Positions 1 to 6,418 of a stretch of 6,803 nt of DNA are shown here, piece after piece (within the stretch, counting starts at the first letter, position 1; each line of letters begins with the position of its first letter). The DNA is from Methylotenera sp. (GTDB lineage: Bacteria > Pseudomonadota > Gammaproteobacteria > Burkholderiales > Methylophilaceae). Location: NCBI GenBank assembly GCA_013816325.1, contig JACDEP010000119.1, positions 1 through 6,803 of the forward strand, given 5' to 3'. The position numbers and the translations under genes are program-made. The notes under the pieces were generated by a model, which saw nothing but the letters and a program-made list of their open reading frames with translations, ran no database searches and was not told where the DNA came from.

Positions 1-578
1 TCGCGGTCTGCACCCATGCTAACTTCCATGACAGCACGGCGTGAAACGACGATGTTGTTACGTTTACGATCGATTTTGATTACTTTTAGGTCACATTCTT
101 TGTTTTCGAATGGTGTGGTGTCTTTTACAGGACGCACATCCACCAATGAACCCGGCAAGAATGCCATGATGCCGTTTACAGAAACGCGTAAACCACCTTT
201 GACTTTACCGCTGATGAAACCTTTGATGATGCGGCCTTCGTTCATCGCATCTTCAAGATCCAACCATGTTTCCATGCGTTTTGCTTTTTCGCGTGAAAGT
301 AATGTTGAGCCAAAGCCATCTTCTAACTTTTCAATCAATACTTTAACAAAGTCGCCCACTTGAACTTCAAGTTCGCCTTGAGCGTTGTGGAATTCAGAAG
401 CGTTGATGACGCTTTCAGATTTGAGGCCAGCGTTTACAATTACGTGGTCGCTGTCAACTGAGATCACTTCAGCAGTGATCACTTCTCCAGAACGCATTTC
501 TTGAAGCGCTAAACTTTCTTCAAAAAGCGCAGCAAACGATTCCATTGGTGAAGCAGTAGATTTAGAAGTAGAAGCCAT
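1..578 (-). CDS. rpsA: 30S ribosomal protein S1, N-terminal part (cut by window edge)
   Basis: Ribosomal protein S1 binds mRNA leaders at the 30S platform and helps start translation of weakly structured or weak-SD messages. The 192 visible residues start [10 protein letters not shown] and cover the first two S1 repeats, the ribosome-anchoring part in E. coli S1. Recognisable blocks are [11 protein letters not shown] (13-23), VNAGLKSES (48-56), [16 protein letters not shown] (86-101), GKVKGGL (124-130), [12 protein letters not shown] (140-151) and [13 protein letters not shown] (171-183). The remaining repeats lie beyond position 1. The ATG at 578 is chosen because an AGG (591-593) lies 12 nt upstream. 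It gives about 11 more N-terminal residues than E. coli S1, whose start matches the Met at codon 12 (543-545), where I see no clear SD. It is the last gene of the tyrA-aroA-cmk-rpsA group but has its own leader and probable promoter. Identity is very secure; the exact start is less so. Confidence 0.97.
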   Translation of the reverse strand, partial: MASTSKSTASPMESFAALFEESLALQEMRSGEVITAEVISVDSDHVIVNAGLKSESVINASEFHNAQGELEVQVGDFVKVLIEKLEDGFGSTLLSREKAKRMETWLDLEDAMNEGRIIKGFISGKVKGGLRVSVNGIMAFLPGSLVDVRPVKDTTPFENKECDLKVIKIDRKRNNIVVSRRAVMEVSMGADR

Positions 579-683
579 TAAATAAAATTACCTAAAAAAT
601 AATCCCACCTAGCAGTGGGGTGGTTAAAAAAACCTGCGAATTTTTGGGATGCGCAGACGTAAAAATAATGCGGTAGTGCAAAA
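579..683 (-). promoter_or_regulatory. rpsA 5' leader with two hairpins and U-rich tracts
   Basis: This is the probable untranslated leader of rpsA. Read on the minus strand it holds two short hairpins. The first pairs CTGCG with CGCAG (652-656 with 634-638) and is followed by seven U (626-632). The second pairs CCCAC with GTGGG (615-619 with 604-608, loop of 6) and is followed by a six-U run (594-599). The AGG serving as SD (591-593) comes straight after the second U run. The second hairpin has an alternative 5-bp pairing, 619-623 with 605-609. Alternating hairpins and U-rich single strands are known from the enterobacterial rpsA leader, where S1 binds and represses its own translation; a similar role here is inference. 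Either hairpin could instead act as a weak terminator or attenuator for readthrough from cmk. Confidence 0.45.
634..656 (-). other. hairpin followed by U7 in the rpsA leader (terminator-like or S1 site)
   Basis: On the minus strand a 5-bp GC-rich stem (CTGCG/CGCAG, 13-nt loop) is followed one base later by seven U. The stem is short and the loop large for an intrinsic terminator, so it may only attenuate, or it may display the U tract for S1 binding. It lies inside the rpsA leader, about 50 nt upstream of the start codon. Confidence 0.35.
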
Positions 684-690
684 GAATAGA

Positions 691-720
691 ATTATAACTA
701 AAACATTGAAAAATAAAAGA
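691..720 (-). promoter_or_regulatory. probable rpsA promoter with perfect -10 TATAAT
   Basis: A perfect sigma70 -10 hexamer, TATAAT, lies on the minus strand at 691-696, right after the cmk stop codon. The upstream 24 bases are very AT-rich, but no good TTGACA-like -35 sits 16-18 nt away, so the call rests on the -10 alone. Transcription would begin near 683-685 and give a leader of about 105 nt. Ribosomal protein S1 genes commonly have their own promoter in addition to readthrough from cmk, which fits this position. Confidence 0.4.
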
Positions 721-1389
721 CTATTTACACATTTTGCCTTGATATTTTTTCAAAATCAGATCAATTTCCTGGGGGATAGTCAAATTATCAGCCTCTAAAA
801 GAATTGCATCATCGGCCATTATCAATGGCGCACTTGTCCGACTTTTATCCCGTGCGTCTCGTTCTTGTAAATCTAGCAAGATTTTTTCATAGTTTGCCGA
901 CTCATTTTTGCCTACTAACTGGTCATAACGTCGCTTAGCACGCACTTCTGCTGAGGCTGTAAGAAATATCTTAAGTTGCGCGTTAGGAAATACTACTGTA
1001 CCCATGTCGCGGCCATCCGCGACCAAACCAGGAAATTTATGAAAACTATGTTGCAAATCATGCAGGGCTGCTCTTAGAGGCGCATGTACTGCTACTTCAG
1101 AAGCGCCTTTGCCCATTTTTTCTGTGCGGATATCTGCTGTAACGTCTTGATTGTTCAAGAAAACTTGATTGTTACTGAAGCGAATAACTAAAGTTTTGGC
1201 ACATTCAGCAACCGCAGTAGCGTTGCTCCAATCGATATTTTTTTTGTGTGTTGCCCAAGCAACAATACGATAAAGCGCACCAGAATCTAAGTAATGGAAT
1301 CCTAGTCTTTCGGCTACAAATTGTGCAACGGTACCTTTTCCGGAAGCAGAAGGGCCGTCGATGGCGATGACTGGAATTGCATCAAGCAT
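721..1389 (-). CDS. cmk: cytidylate kinase (CMP/dCMP kinase)
   Basis: Cytoplasmic (d)CMP kinase moves the gamma phosphate of ATP to CMP or dCMP, giving CDP or dCDP for nucleic acid and phospholipid precursors. The 222-residue length matches the bacterial family (about 220-230). The P-loop GPSASGKGT is at residues 12-20, the substrate-binding LDSGALYR at 34-41, the [11 protein letters not shown] block at 125-135, and the Arg-rich lid region runs from RAKRRYDQL (150-158) to [13 protein letters not shown] (177-189). The ATG overlaps the aroA stop by 8 nt (1382-1389) and no strong SD is visible, which suggests translational coupling to aroA. rpsA follows 142 nt downstream, the usual cmk-rpsA order in beta- and gammaproteobacteria. 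I see no damaged motif. Confidence 0.97.
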   Translation of the reverse strand: MLDAIPVIAIDGPSASGKGTVAQFVAERLGFHYLDSGALYRIVAWATHKKNIDWSNATAVAECAKTLVIRFSNNQVFLNNQDVTADIRTEKMGKGASEVAVHAPLRAALHDLQHSFHKFPGLVADGRDMGTVVFPNAQLKIFLTASAEVRAKRRYDQLVGKNESANYEKILLDLQERDARDKSRTSAPLIMADDAILLEADNLTIPQEIDLILKKYQGKMCK

Positions 1390-2716
1390 GACAAATCTTT
1401 GCGAACTCAGCGAAATAATTGGGGAATGTTTTCGCTACGCAATTCGGGTCGTTGATGGTAATCGGCACGCCGCCCAATGAAACCAAGGAGAAGCACATAG
1501 CCATACGGTGATCGTCATAGGTATCAATCACGGCATTTGGCGTGAGCTGAGTCGGGGGCGTGATTTTGATGTAATCAGCACCTTCTTCAACAATCGCGCC
1601 TACTTTACGGAGTTCCGTCGCCATGGCAGAAATACGGTCAGTTTCTTTAACACGCCAACTCGCGATATTTTTGAGCGTAGTTGTACCTTCGGCAAATAAA
1701 GCTAGTACGGCTAGAGTCATGGCTGCATCTGGTATGTGGTTGCAATCCAAATTTACTGCCATAAGTTTTCCATCACTTGAGGCTCTCGACTCAATATAAT
1801 TATTTCCCCAGCTGATATTTGCACCCATATAGCTTAAGGCTTCAGTTCTGAACAAGGCTTCTGATTTGTCTGGATCCAAGGCCTCAGTAAACTTTACATC
1901 GCCTTGAATACTATCTTTACTTATACCTGTTACACGTACGGGACCGCCGCCAATAGCACCTGCAGCTAGGAAATAAGAGGCTGATGAAGCATCGCCTTCA
2001 ACAAAATATCGATCAGGGCTTTGATAATTACTGTTCGCCGGAATAGTAAAACGCTGCCAACCATCGCGCTGCACTGATACCCCAAATTTCGCCATTAGGT
2101 TTAAAGTGATTTCAATGTAAGGCTTAGAAATCAATTCACCCACTACTTCGATAGTTGCAGTCTGACCTGTGAGTGGCAAGGCCATCAATAGAGCTGTTAA
2201 AAACTGGCTTGAAACATCACCGCGAATCTTGATGGGATAAGATAAATCAAGCATCGCAGGGCTTATTTGCAAAGGCGGAAAACCATCATTTGCCAAGTAC
2301 TCAATATCAGCGCCAGCCTGGCGTAATGCATCTACTAAGTCACCAATTGGCCGTTCGTGCATGCGCGGCACGCCAGAGAGTTGATAGCTGCCATTTGATA
2401 ACGCCAATGCAGCAGTAAGCGGCCTGAATGCTGTCCCGGCATTGCCTAAGAACAGCTCTGCATTTTTGTTAAGAAAGTTGCCGCTGCAACCAGTTACACG
2501 CCAAGCGTTTTCGGCAAAATTCTCAAGTTTTACACCTAATGTCTCAAGTGCTTCCAGCATGCGCGCTGTGTCATCCGAAGCCAATAAGTCGCGAATTTCT
2601 GTGGTGCCGTTTGCCAGTGCTGCAAGTAGCAACGTACGATTGGAAATGCTTTTTGAGCCGGGCAGGGTGATTTGGCCTTCAGCACGGCTGACGGCGGGTA
2701 AAGATAATTGTTCCAT
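1382..2716 (-). CDS. aroA: 3-phosphoshikimate 1-carboxyvinyltransferase (EPSP synthase)
   Basis: EPSP synthase joins shikimate 3-phosphate and PEP to give EPSP, the sixth step of the shikimate pathway. Motifs run in order: [10 protein letters not shown] (18-27, PEP/S3P-binding lysine at 22), [13 protein letters not shown] (88-100), [16 protein letters not shown] (117-132), [10 protein letters not shown] (169-178), [16 protein letters not shown] (240-255), NHIPDAAMT (326-334, catalytic-type Asp330), WRVKETDRI (354-362, Glu358) and [11 protein letters not shown] (401-411). The NAGTA loop is of the class I type. At 444 residues it is longer than E. coli AroA (427), mostly because about 14 extra residues sit at 277-294 between QGDVKF and SYMGA, with EAL repeated three times. 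All catalytic motifs are intact, so activity is expected. It lies 51 nt after tyrA and overlaps cmk by 8 nt. No strong SD is seen before the ATG. Confidence 0.97.
   Translation of the reverse strand: MEQLSLPAVSRAEGQITLPGSKSISNRTLLLAALANGTTEIRDLLASDDTARMLEALETLGVKLENFAENAWRVTGCSGNFLNKNAELFLGNAGTAFRPLTAALALSNGSYQLSGVPRMHERPIGDLVDALRQAGADIEYLANDGFPPLQISPAMLDLSYPIKIRGDVSSQFLTALLMALPLTGQTATIEVVGELISKPYIEITLNLMAKFGVSVQRDGWQRFTIPANSNYQSPDRYFVEGDASSASYFLAAGAIGGGPVRVTGISKDSIQGDVKFTEALDPDKSEALFRTEALSYMGANISWGNNYIESRASSDGKLMAVNLDCNHIPDAAMTLAVLALFAEGTTTLKNIASWRVKETDRISAMATELRKVGAIVEEGADYIKITPPTQLTPNAVIDTYDDHRMAMCFSLVSLGGVPITINDPNCVAKTFPNYFAEFAKICHA
1836..1888 (-). repeat. imperfect 11-nt direct repeats framing an in-frame insertion in aroA
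   Basis: On the plus strand AAGGCTTCAGT (1836-1846) and AAGGCCTCAGT (1878-1888) differ at one base and lie 42 nt apart, exactly 14 codons. A third partial copy, AAGGCTTCTGA, sits at 1854-1864. They encode the three EAL triplets of AroA residues 278-294. The period matches the extra 14 residues compared with E. coli AroA, which points to a duplication or slippage origin. Confidence 0.6.
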
Positions 2717-2767
2717 GAATCTGTTCAGTCTATATTTCTCGGTATTTTGCGTTTGTTCTGGTTGCTG

Positions 2768-3652
2768 TTAAAAGTTATTTTGGCCATGTGCCCATGCGTT
2801 GCGGGCAACGCTGGCACGCTCGAACAGCGCTTGCAAACCTGCTGAATCATCATTTTTAAGCATCGTTTTTAAAGTCAAAAGCTCAGCTTCGTAAGCGTTT
2901 AATTCATTAAGCAGGGCGTGCTTATTTGCTAAGCTGATATCGCGCCACATCTCTGGGCTACTGCCTGCAATGCGAGTGAAATCACGGAATCCACTTGCGG
3001 CAAAACCAAATAGTTGTGCGGCATTCGGACGCGAGGCAATGTCATCTACCAAAGCAAAAGCGAGCAGATGCGGCAAATGACTTACCGCGGCAAAGATGCT
3101 GTCGTGCGTTGTGGCAGACATTTCGCTCACATTAGCACCGCATGCTTGCCAAAGTTCTTTCGTGAGTAAGATCGCATGAGGTGAACTGTCTGCACTTGGC
3201 GTTAGCACTACATTTTTATTGATATAGAGGTCTGCCATTGCAGCAGTTACGCCGCTTTTCTCAGCACCGGCAATTGGGTGGCCACCGACGAACTGATTAC
3301 TTTTTTCACCTAAAACATTCTGTGCATAAGCTAACACATCGCTCTTAGTGCTACCTGCATCGGTAATGACTGTATTCGGTCCTAGATGCGGTTTGATTGC
3401 AGCTAATATGGCTGCGGTTTGTGCTACTGGCGTGGCAATTAATATCAAGTCAGCATCATGAATCGCTTCTGCCACATTGTTACTGGCGCCATCGATTACA
3501 CCTAATTCTAGCGCAGTTTTTAAGGCGTCTGCATTCCGGCCTATGCCAATAATCCGCGGACTATTCGCTGCCTTTTTTAAGGCAAGTGCAACTGAGCCGC
3601 CAATTAAGCCCACACCAAATATTACTAGTTTATTTAAAACAGCTTTTTTCAA
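2768..3652 (-). CDS. tyrA: prephenate/arogenate dehydrogenase
   Basis: This enzyme oxidatively decarboxylates prephenate (or arogenate) with NAD(P)+, giving the precursor of tyrosine. The 294 residues match stand-alone TyrA proteins; no chorismate mutase domain is fused. The Rossmann motif GVGLIGGS is at residues 13-20, TDAGSTKSD at 97-105, GGHPIAGAEKSG at 123-134 (including the conserved active-site His125), SHLPHLLAFAL at 191-201 and GFRDFTRIAGSSPEMW at 221-236. The start is TTG at 3650-3652: an in-frame TAA lies at 3662-3664, no ATG or GTG falls between, and the next candidate (codon 14) would remove the first beta strand of the NAD fold. No SD is obvious, so expression may be modest. It heads the tyrA-aroA-cmk-rpsA group; the pheA-hisC genes often found upstream in related bacteria are absent here. 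Choice of prephenate or arogenate, and of NAD or NADP, cannot be told from sequence alone. Confidence 0.95.
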   Translation of the reverse strand: MKKAVLNKLVIFGVGLIGGSVALALKKAANSPRIIGIGRNADALKTALELGVIDGASNNVAEAIHDADLILIATPVAQTAAILAAIKPHLGPNTVITDAGSTKSDVLAYAQNVLGEKSNQFVGGHPIAGAEKSGVTAAMADLYINKNVVLTPSADSSPHAILLTKELWQACGANVSEMSATTHDSIFAAVSHLPHLLAFALVDDIASRPNAAQLFGFAASGFRDFTRIAGSSPEMWRDISLANKHALLNELNAYEAELLTLKTMLKNDDSAGLQALFERASVARNAWAHGQNNF

Positions 3653-3673
3653 AAGAAATAGTTAGAGATAGAA

Positions 3674-3701
3674 AAAGTCAAATTGTAGCATTTTTGACTT
3701 T
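3674..3701 (-). terminator. 9-bp AT-rich inverted repeat between the DCC gene and tyrA
   Basis: AAAGTCAAA (3674-3682) and TTTGACTTT (3693-3701) form a perfect 9-bp inverted repeat with a 10-nt loop. Read on the minus strand, the right arm runs into a U5 stretch (TTTGACTTTTTC), as a weak bidirectional terminator would. The low GC of the stem argues against strong termination, and the dyad could instead be an operator for tyrA, which starts 22 nt downstream. A TACAAT hexamer (3682-3687, minus strand) in the loop resembles a -10, but no -35 is well spaced. Confidence 0.4.
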
Positions 3702-3714
3702 CAACTTTGGCTAT

Positions 3715-4136
3715 TTAATTGAACGCGCTTGAGCTAGGCGCGCACATACGCAATATTTTATTGAATACATAAGGCAAAGGTGTTTTTGACAGCCAATGAC
3801 GATTGTCTGCAATGAGGGGATATATGCGAGTCAGTATTGGAGGCATGGTATAACTTCCCCAAAATTTTCCGAGTTTATTAAAGTCAGCGGCGCTATATGC
3901 AACTGCAAATACATCAACTCCTTTAATCCAATTACCTATTGCATCCTGTGCATGGATTCGTTCCATCATCTCTAATTTGTTAATCGGGCAAAAAGCCGGT
4001 TCATTGAAGTATCGTTTGAGCAGTCAACCAGGATCAACTTGTTATCAAAATCAGTTTCTTTAATCGTATGCATTTCGGCGGCGCAGTGTGGGCATGAGGC
4101 ATCGTAATAAATAGTGAGCGGGAAAGTGATATTCAT
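3715..4136 (-). pseudogene. DCC-family (DUF393) thiol-disulfide oxidoreductase-like gene, frameshifted
   Basis: The DCC family (DUF393) comprises small proteins with a CxxC motif near the N-terminus, predicted to be thiol-disulfide oxidoreductases; substrates are mostly unknown. From the ATG at 4134-4136 the frame gives YYDASCPHCAAEM (10-22, CxxC at 15 and 18) and LILVDCS (34-40), then drifts and stops at TAG 3972-3974 after 54 codons. The family sequence resumes in another frame as FNEPAFCPINKLEMMERIH and continues to a TAA at 3715 through GVDVFAVAYSAADF, WGSY and YPLIADNRHWLSK. The whole span of 422 nt is one base short of a 140-codon gene, so a single missing base near 4005-4018 explains everything. 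There is no slippery heptamer for programmed frameshifting. The start follows the membrane-protein gene by 11 nt, suggesting co-transcription. It could be a genuine young pseudogene or a sequencing error at the AAA run 4015-4017. Confidence 0.8.
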
Positions 4137-4147
4137 TATTTTTTCTT

Positions 4148-5164
4148 TTATTGAGGCAAATATTTTTTTAGATTAACAGGGGCTAGGCTTAATACTAAGC
4201 GCCGACATGGGTGCCAATAAGCCGATAGTAATAATAAAGCCGACCCAATAAAAAAACTTGTGATGCCAAAACCAGTACTCACACTTCCGACATCATTAAT
4301 AAGCGAACTGAAGACATAAATCACATAGCCTAATGCAGAAACCATCATGGCTCGACGGTCTATCAGAAGTGAAACCAATCCAATGGAGATATAGAGCATA
4401 AATACGGCAATTGCTTGGTATAAATATACTTTGCCATTTAATACACCTAGCATTGAGAAAATCGAATGGATGATAAGAGGAGACGCCAATAAGTGCAGCC
4501 AGAAAGCCACATCAGCTTTTCTCGTTTGACGGCGAGTATCAAGCGAATCCCAACGCATTGCGAGTATAAAGACTGCAATACCTGCGGCCAAACATGCAAC
4601 CGAAAATAATGGCCTAGTGCTAGGATTAAATAATACGAGTGCTAGAAGGCCCATTGCTAACGTTGCTGTACCGGCGGCTATTGTAATTGGCACCTTAAAC
4701 CGTTTCCAATGCATATAGGCTGCGAATGTAGCAACAAAAGCGGGCAATATATAGTTAACAGGGCTGTTAAAAGCTTTATAAGTGGCTACATCCGTAATAA
4801 ATGTAGCTACAATAATCAGGCTGCCAGAGAATATATAACTTACAAATGCCAGTAATAACACAATTGCAGGTAACGCCATTCTGCGCTTTCGTACAAAGAA
4901 CTCTGTTAATCCCCACGCCGTGGCTGCGCTGGCAAAACAACCTAGCCAAGGATCACTATTTCCAACTACCCAGTTTATGGAGGTAAGCAATAATAAGCAG
5001 GCAATGACGACAAAAATGTCATTAAATCCAGTGACTAAGCGAAATTGTTCTTCGTCTACCAAACTTGGTTCAGACTCTGTTATATGGCTGCGCAACGCTG
5101 CGGCAGTTTCTTCAGATAAAATGCCTGCTTTTATTGCCGATTGTATATTTTCTTCTTTGTACAT
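4148..5164 (-). CDS. conserved multi-pass membrane protein of unknown function
   Basis: This is an integral inner-membrane protein of 338 residues; I do not know its function. A soluble, acidic N-terminal segment (1-48) is followed by about ten hydrophobic segments, roughly at 49-67, 73-91, 97-122, 136-153, 158-179, 186-204, 218-239, 247-268, 272-289 and 297-316, with a basic tail ending KKYLPQ. Two blocks look conserved in proteobacterial relatives from memory: EEQFRLVTGFNDIFV (38-52), and RKADVAFWLHLLASPLIIH (215-233) after a cytoplasmic basic loop. The layout resembles DUF2157/DUF4401-type membrane proteins, but family membership is only a guess. The ATG at 5164 is supported by AGAAGGG (5173-5179) with an 8-nt spacer, the best SD in the window. 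It lies 17 nt after the small upstream ORF and 11 nt before the DCC gene, so the three probably form one transcript. Confidence 0.85.
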   Translation of the reverse strand: MYKEENIQSAIKAGILSEETAAALRSHITESEPSLVDEEQFRLVTGFNDIFVVIACLLLLTSINWVVGNSDPWLGCFASAATAWGLTEFFVRKRRMALPAIVLLLAFVSYIFSGSLIIVATFITDVATYKAFNSPVNYILPAFVATFAAYMHWKRFKVPITIAAGTATLAMGLLALVLFNPSTRPLFSVACLAAGIAVFILAMRWDSLDTRRQTRKADVAFWLHLLASPLIIHSIFSMLGVLNGKVYLYQAIAVFMLYISIGLVSLLIDRRAMMVSALGYVIYVFSSLINDVGSVSTGFGITSFFIGSALLLLSAYWHPCRRLVLSLAPVNLKKYLPQ

Positions 5165-5172
5165 TTAACTTG

Positions 5173-5179
5173 CCCTTCT
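5173..5179 (-). promoter_or_regulatory. strong ribosome binding site for the membrane-protein gene
   Basis: AGAAGGG on the minus strand lies 8 nt before the ATG at 5164 and fixes the start of the membrane protein. Confidence 0.7.
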
Positions 5180-5181
5180 AA

Positions 5182-5424
5182 TTAATATTTGAATTTTGCT
5201 CCGTATTTCATTATTTTGGTTAATGTTTCCGGCTTAAGTTTAATCATCTCGTCTCCCCAGATTGAAAGCGTCTGCATGAGTTCCAACATCGCTTCTACAC
5301 GTTTTTTCGCTTCTAGCTCGTTATTGCTAAATTTGTTTTCAGCAAGATAGCGCTGTAAGAAATTAACTGTAGGATCGAATTTCCGAGCTTGCGTTCTGTA
5401 ATGACCCCGCGGAAAAGCTCCCAT
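5182..5424 (-). CDS. small hypothetical protein, possibly a C-terminal remnant
   Basis: I do not recognise this 80-residue product. It is hydrophilic and probably helical, starting MGAFPRGHYRTQARKFDP and ending in a basic stretch (KIMKYGAKFKY). Residues 22-65 are rich in E, K, L and M and look like soluble helices; there is no signal peptide, membrane segment or metal-binding cysteine. The ATG at 5424 has only an AGAG too close upstream (5428-5431), and an in-frame TGA lies ten codons before it, so the true start is doubtful. The upstream 250 bases are poorly coding, so this may be the tail of a gene whose front was lost. It ends 17 nt before the membrane-protein gene and may share its transcript. 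A real small protein and a decayed remnant are about equally likely. Confidence 0.45.
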   Translation of the reverse strand: MGAFPRGHYRTQARKFDPTVNFLQRYLAENKFSNNELEAKKRVEAMLELMQTLSIWGDEMIKLKPETLTKIMKYGAKFKY

Positions 5425-5678
5425 ATCTCTAGTGATGTTTCGCTTTACAATTCAGCGTGCCTAAGATTTAGTACGAGTCGCGAGTCATATTTTTGATATA
5501 TTGAAATGGACACCGTTATCTTTCGGCCACTATGAATTAATGCAAGGTTACAACGCACCAAACCTTAATATGCTCCCTAAATTATTAGGTCGTCAGCGAA
5601 GTAAATTAGGGATGATGGAGCATGTGTTAGATAATGAATGGAGTAAACTACTTGGTATTAGCCAATTTGATATTGGAG
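5425..5678. other. gap between bpt and the small ORF, little coding content
   Basis: Minus-strand frames here are broken by many stops and hold no credible gene. A short dyad, CCAAT/ATTGG (5662-5666 and 5672-5676, 5-nt loop), lies just after the bpt stop but has no U tract, so I do not call it a terminator. No clear promoter for the downstream cluster could be placed. The only open frame is the plus-strand fragment described separately. Confidence 0.5.
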
Positions 5679-5719
5679 TTAAATCCATTCACCATCTATT
5701 AGTTTTTCTAGCGGTTTAA
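5501..5719 (+). pseudogene. plus-strand coding fragment, possible SDR/NDUFA9-like 3' remnant
   Basis: The frame is open from 5465 (just after a TAA) to the TAA at 5717-5719, with TTG at 5501 as first usual start. No SD or complete domain is visible. The part WTPLSFGHYELMQGYNAPNLNMLPKLLGRQ (about residues 3-32 from the TTG) reads like real protein and recalls, from memory only, the C-terminal end of NAD-dependent epimerase or NDUFA9-like SDR proteins. The last 13 codons are antisense to the 3' end of bpt and are probably not original coding sequence. It is the only long frame in the gap downstream of bpt and the only plus-strand candidate in the window. It may be a relic left by a deletion or rearrangement, or merely chance. 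Confidence 0.25.
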
Positions 5720-6410
5720 AATTCTGTTTATACGCCATTTTCTGGCTGTCCTTTATCCAGTAACCTAGATAAAGATATGACAGATTAAGAGCTTTTGCCC
5801 ATTCAATTTGCCAAAGCACATTATAAGTACCGTAACTGGCTTTGGTATTGGTAGTGTCGTAAAAAGTATATACAGCTGATATGCCATCTCGCACAATGTC
5901 GATAACACTCACCATTTTAAGTTGATCGTCTTCCCTGAATTCTACAAGCACGCTTTCTACATTGCTTTGGCATAGGAAATTACGATACTGCTCTACATCG
6001 TCTTGCTCAGCACCTGTCTTGTCGGTAGGCTGATTATCCATATGCCGTGTATTTTGATAAGCAGCATAAAGGGCATAATGCTCTTCATGGAATGCCACAG
6101 GCATCACAAACGCTGTTAGATTCTGGTGCTGTTTGTAGGCGCGCTTCTGGCTGCGATTGGGAACAAAATCTTTTAAAATTATCCTTACGGCAATGCATTC
6201 TCGGCAGTTCTCGCAGTGCGGCCTGTAAGCAAATTTACCACTACGTCTAAAGCCTTGTTGGATTAAGCCACTGTAGATGTTGGCATCAATCAGGTGTTGG
6301 GGTGAAGCGATCAAGCTTTGTGCGAGTTTGTTAGGCAAGTAACCGCAGTTGTACCTCGTGGTTACATAAAACTGCAGTTTTCGCAGGGGTTTGTCGCTTG
6401 GTAAACTCAT
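5679..6410 (-). CDS. bpt: aspartate/glutamate leucyltransferase (arginyltransferase family)
   Basis: Bpt transfers leucine from Leu-tRNA to proteins with N-terminal Asp or Glu, creating N-degrons for ClpS/ClpAP; it is often annotated as arginyltransferase (ate). Numbering is from the ATG at 6410 (243 residues, normal for the family). The N-terminal domain has YNCGYLP (20-26) and YRPHCENCREC (62-72), whose cysteines 22, 66, 69 and 72 form the conserved set of this family. The C-terminal GNAT-like domain has LVEFRE (155-160), MVSVIDIV (166-173), AVYTFYD (179-185), SYGTYNVLWQIEWAK (192-206), YLYLGYWIKDSQKMAYK (212-228) and a final PLEKLIDGEW. A TTG lies one codon upstream at 6413, but AGGA (6419-6422) is 8 nt from the ATG and only 5 from the TTG, so ATG is preferred. 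It follows aat by 21 nt, a common functional pairing. Confidence 0.93.
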   Translation of the reverse strand: MSLPSDKPLRKLQFYVTTRYNCGYLPNKLAQSLIASPQHLIDANIYSGLIQQGFRRSGKFAYRPHCENCRECIAVRIILKDFVPNRSQKRAYKQHQNLTAFVMPVAFHEEHYALYAAYQNTRHMDNQPTDKTGAEQDDVEQYRNFLCQSNVESVLVEFREDDQLKMVSVIDIVRDGISAVYTFYDTTNTKASYGTYNVLWQIEWAKALNLSYLYLGYWIKDSQKMAYKQNFKPLEKLIDGEWI

Positions 6411-6418
6411 CAATAAAG

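Noticed and set aside
16..363. Plus-strand open frame of 115 codons
   Set aside because: It is antisense to clearly recognised rpsA and its product is an Arg/Ser-rich sequence without any domain.
1508..1699. Plus-strand open frame of 63 codons inside aroA
   Set aside because: Antisense to conserved AroA motifs; no SD or family likeness.
2442..2771. Plus-strand open frame of 109 codons over the aroA start
   Set aside because: Antisense shadow of the AroA N-terminus, low-complexity Ser/Ala-rich product.
3477..3665. Plus-strand open frame of 62 codons over the tyrA start
   Set aside because: Antisense to the TyrA Rossmann domain; no independent coding signal.
3715..3969. Separate 84-residue protein starting at the ATG pair near 3969
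   Set aside because: Its sequence is the second half of the DCC family and continues upstream in frame to FNEPAFCP; it is the 3' part of the frameshifted gene, not an independent gene.
4005..4018. Programmed -1 frameshift in the DCC gene
   Set aside because: No X XXY YYZ slippery heptamer and no evident stimulatory stem; a missing base is the simpler explanation.
4920..5168. Plus-strand open frame of 82 codons
   Set aside because: Antisense to the N-terminal part of the membrane protein, which has a strong SD and conserved blocks.
5662..5676. Terminator downstream of bpt
   Set aside because: The CCAAT/ATTGG stem is only 5 bp and no U tract follows on either strand.
6047..6250. Plus-strand open frame of 67 codons
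   Set aside because: Antisense to the cysteine-rich domain of Bpt.
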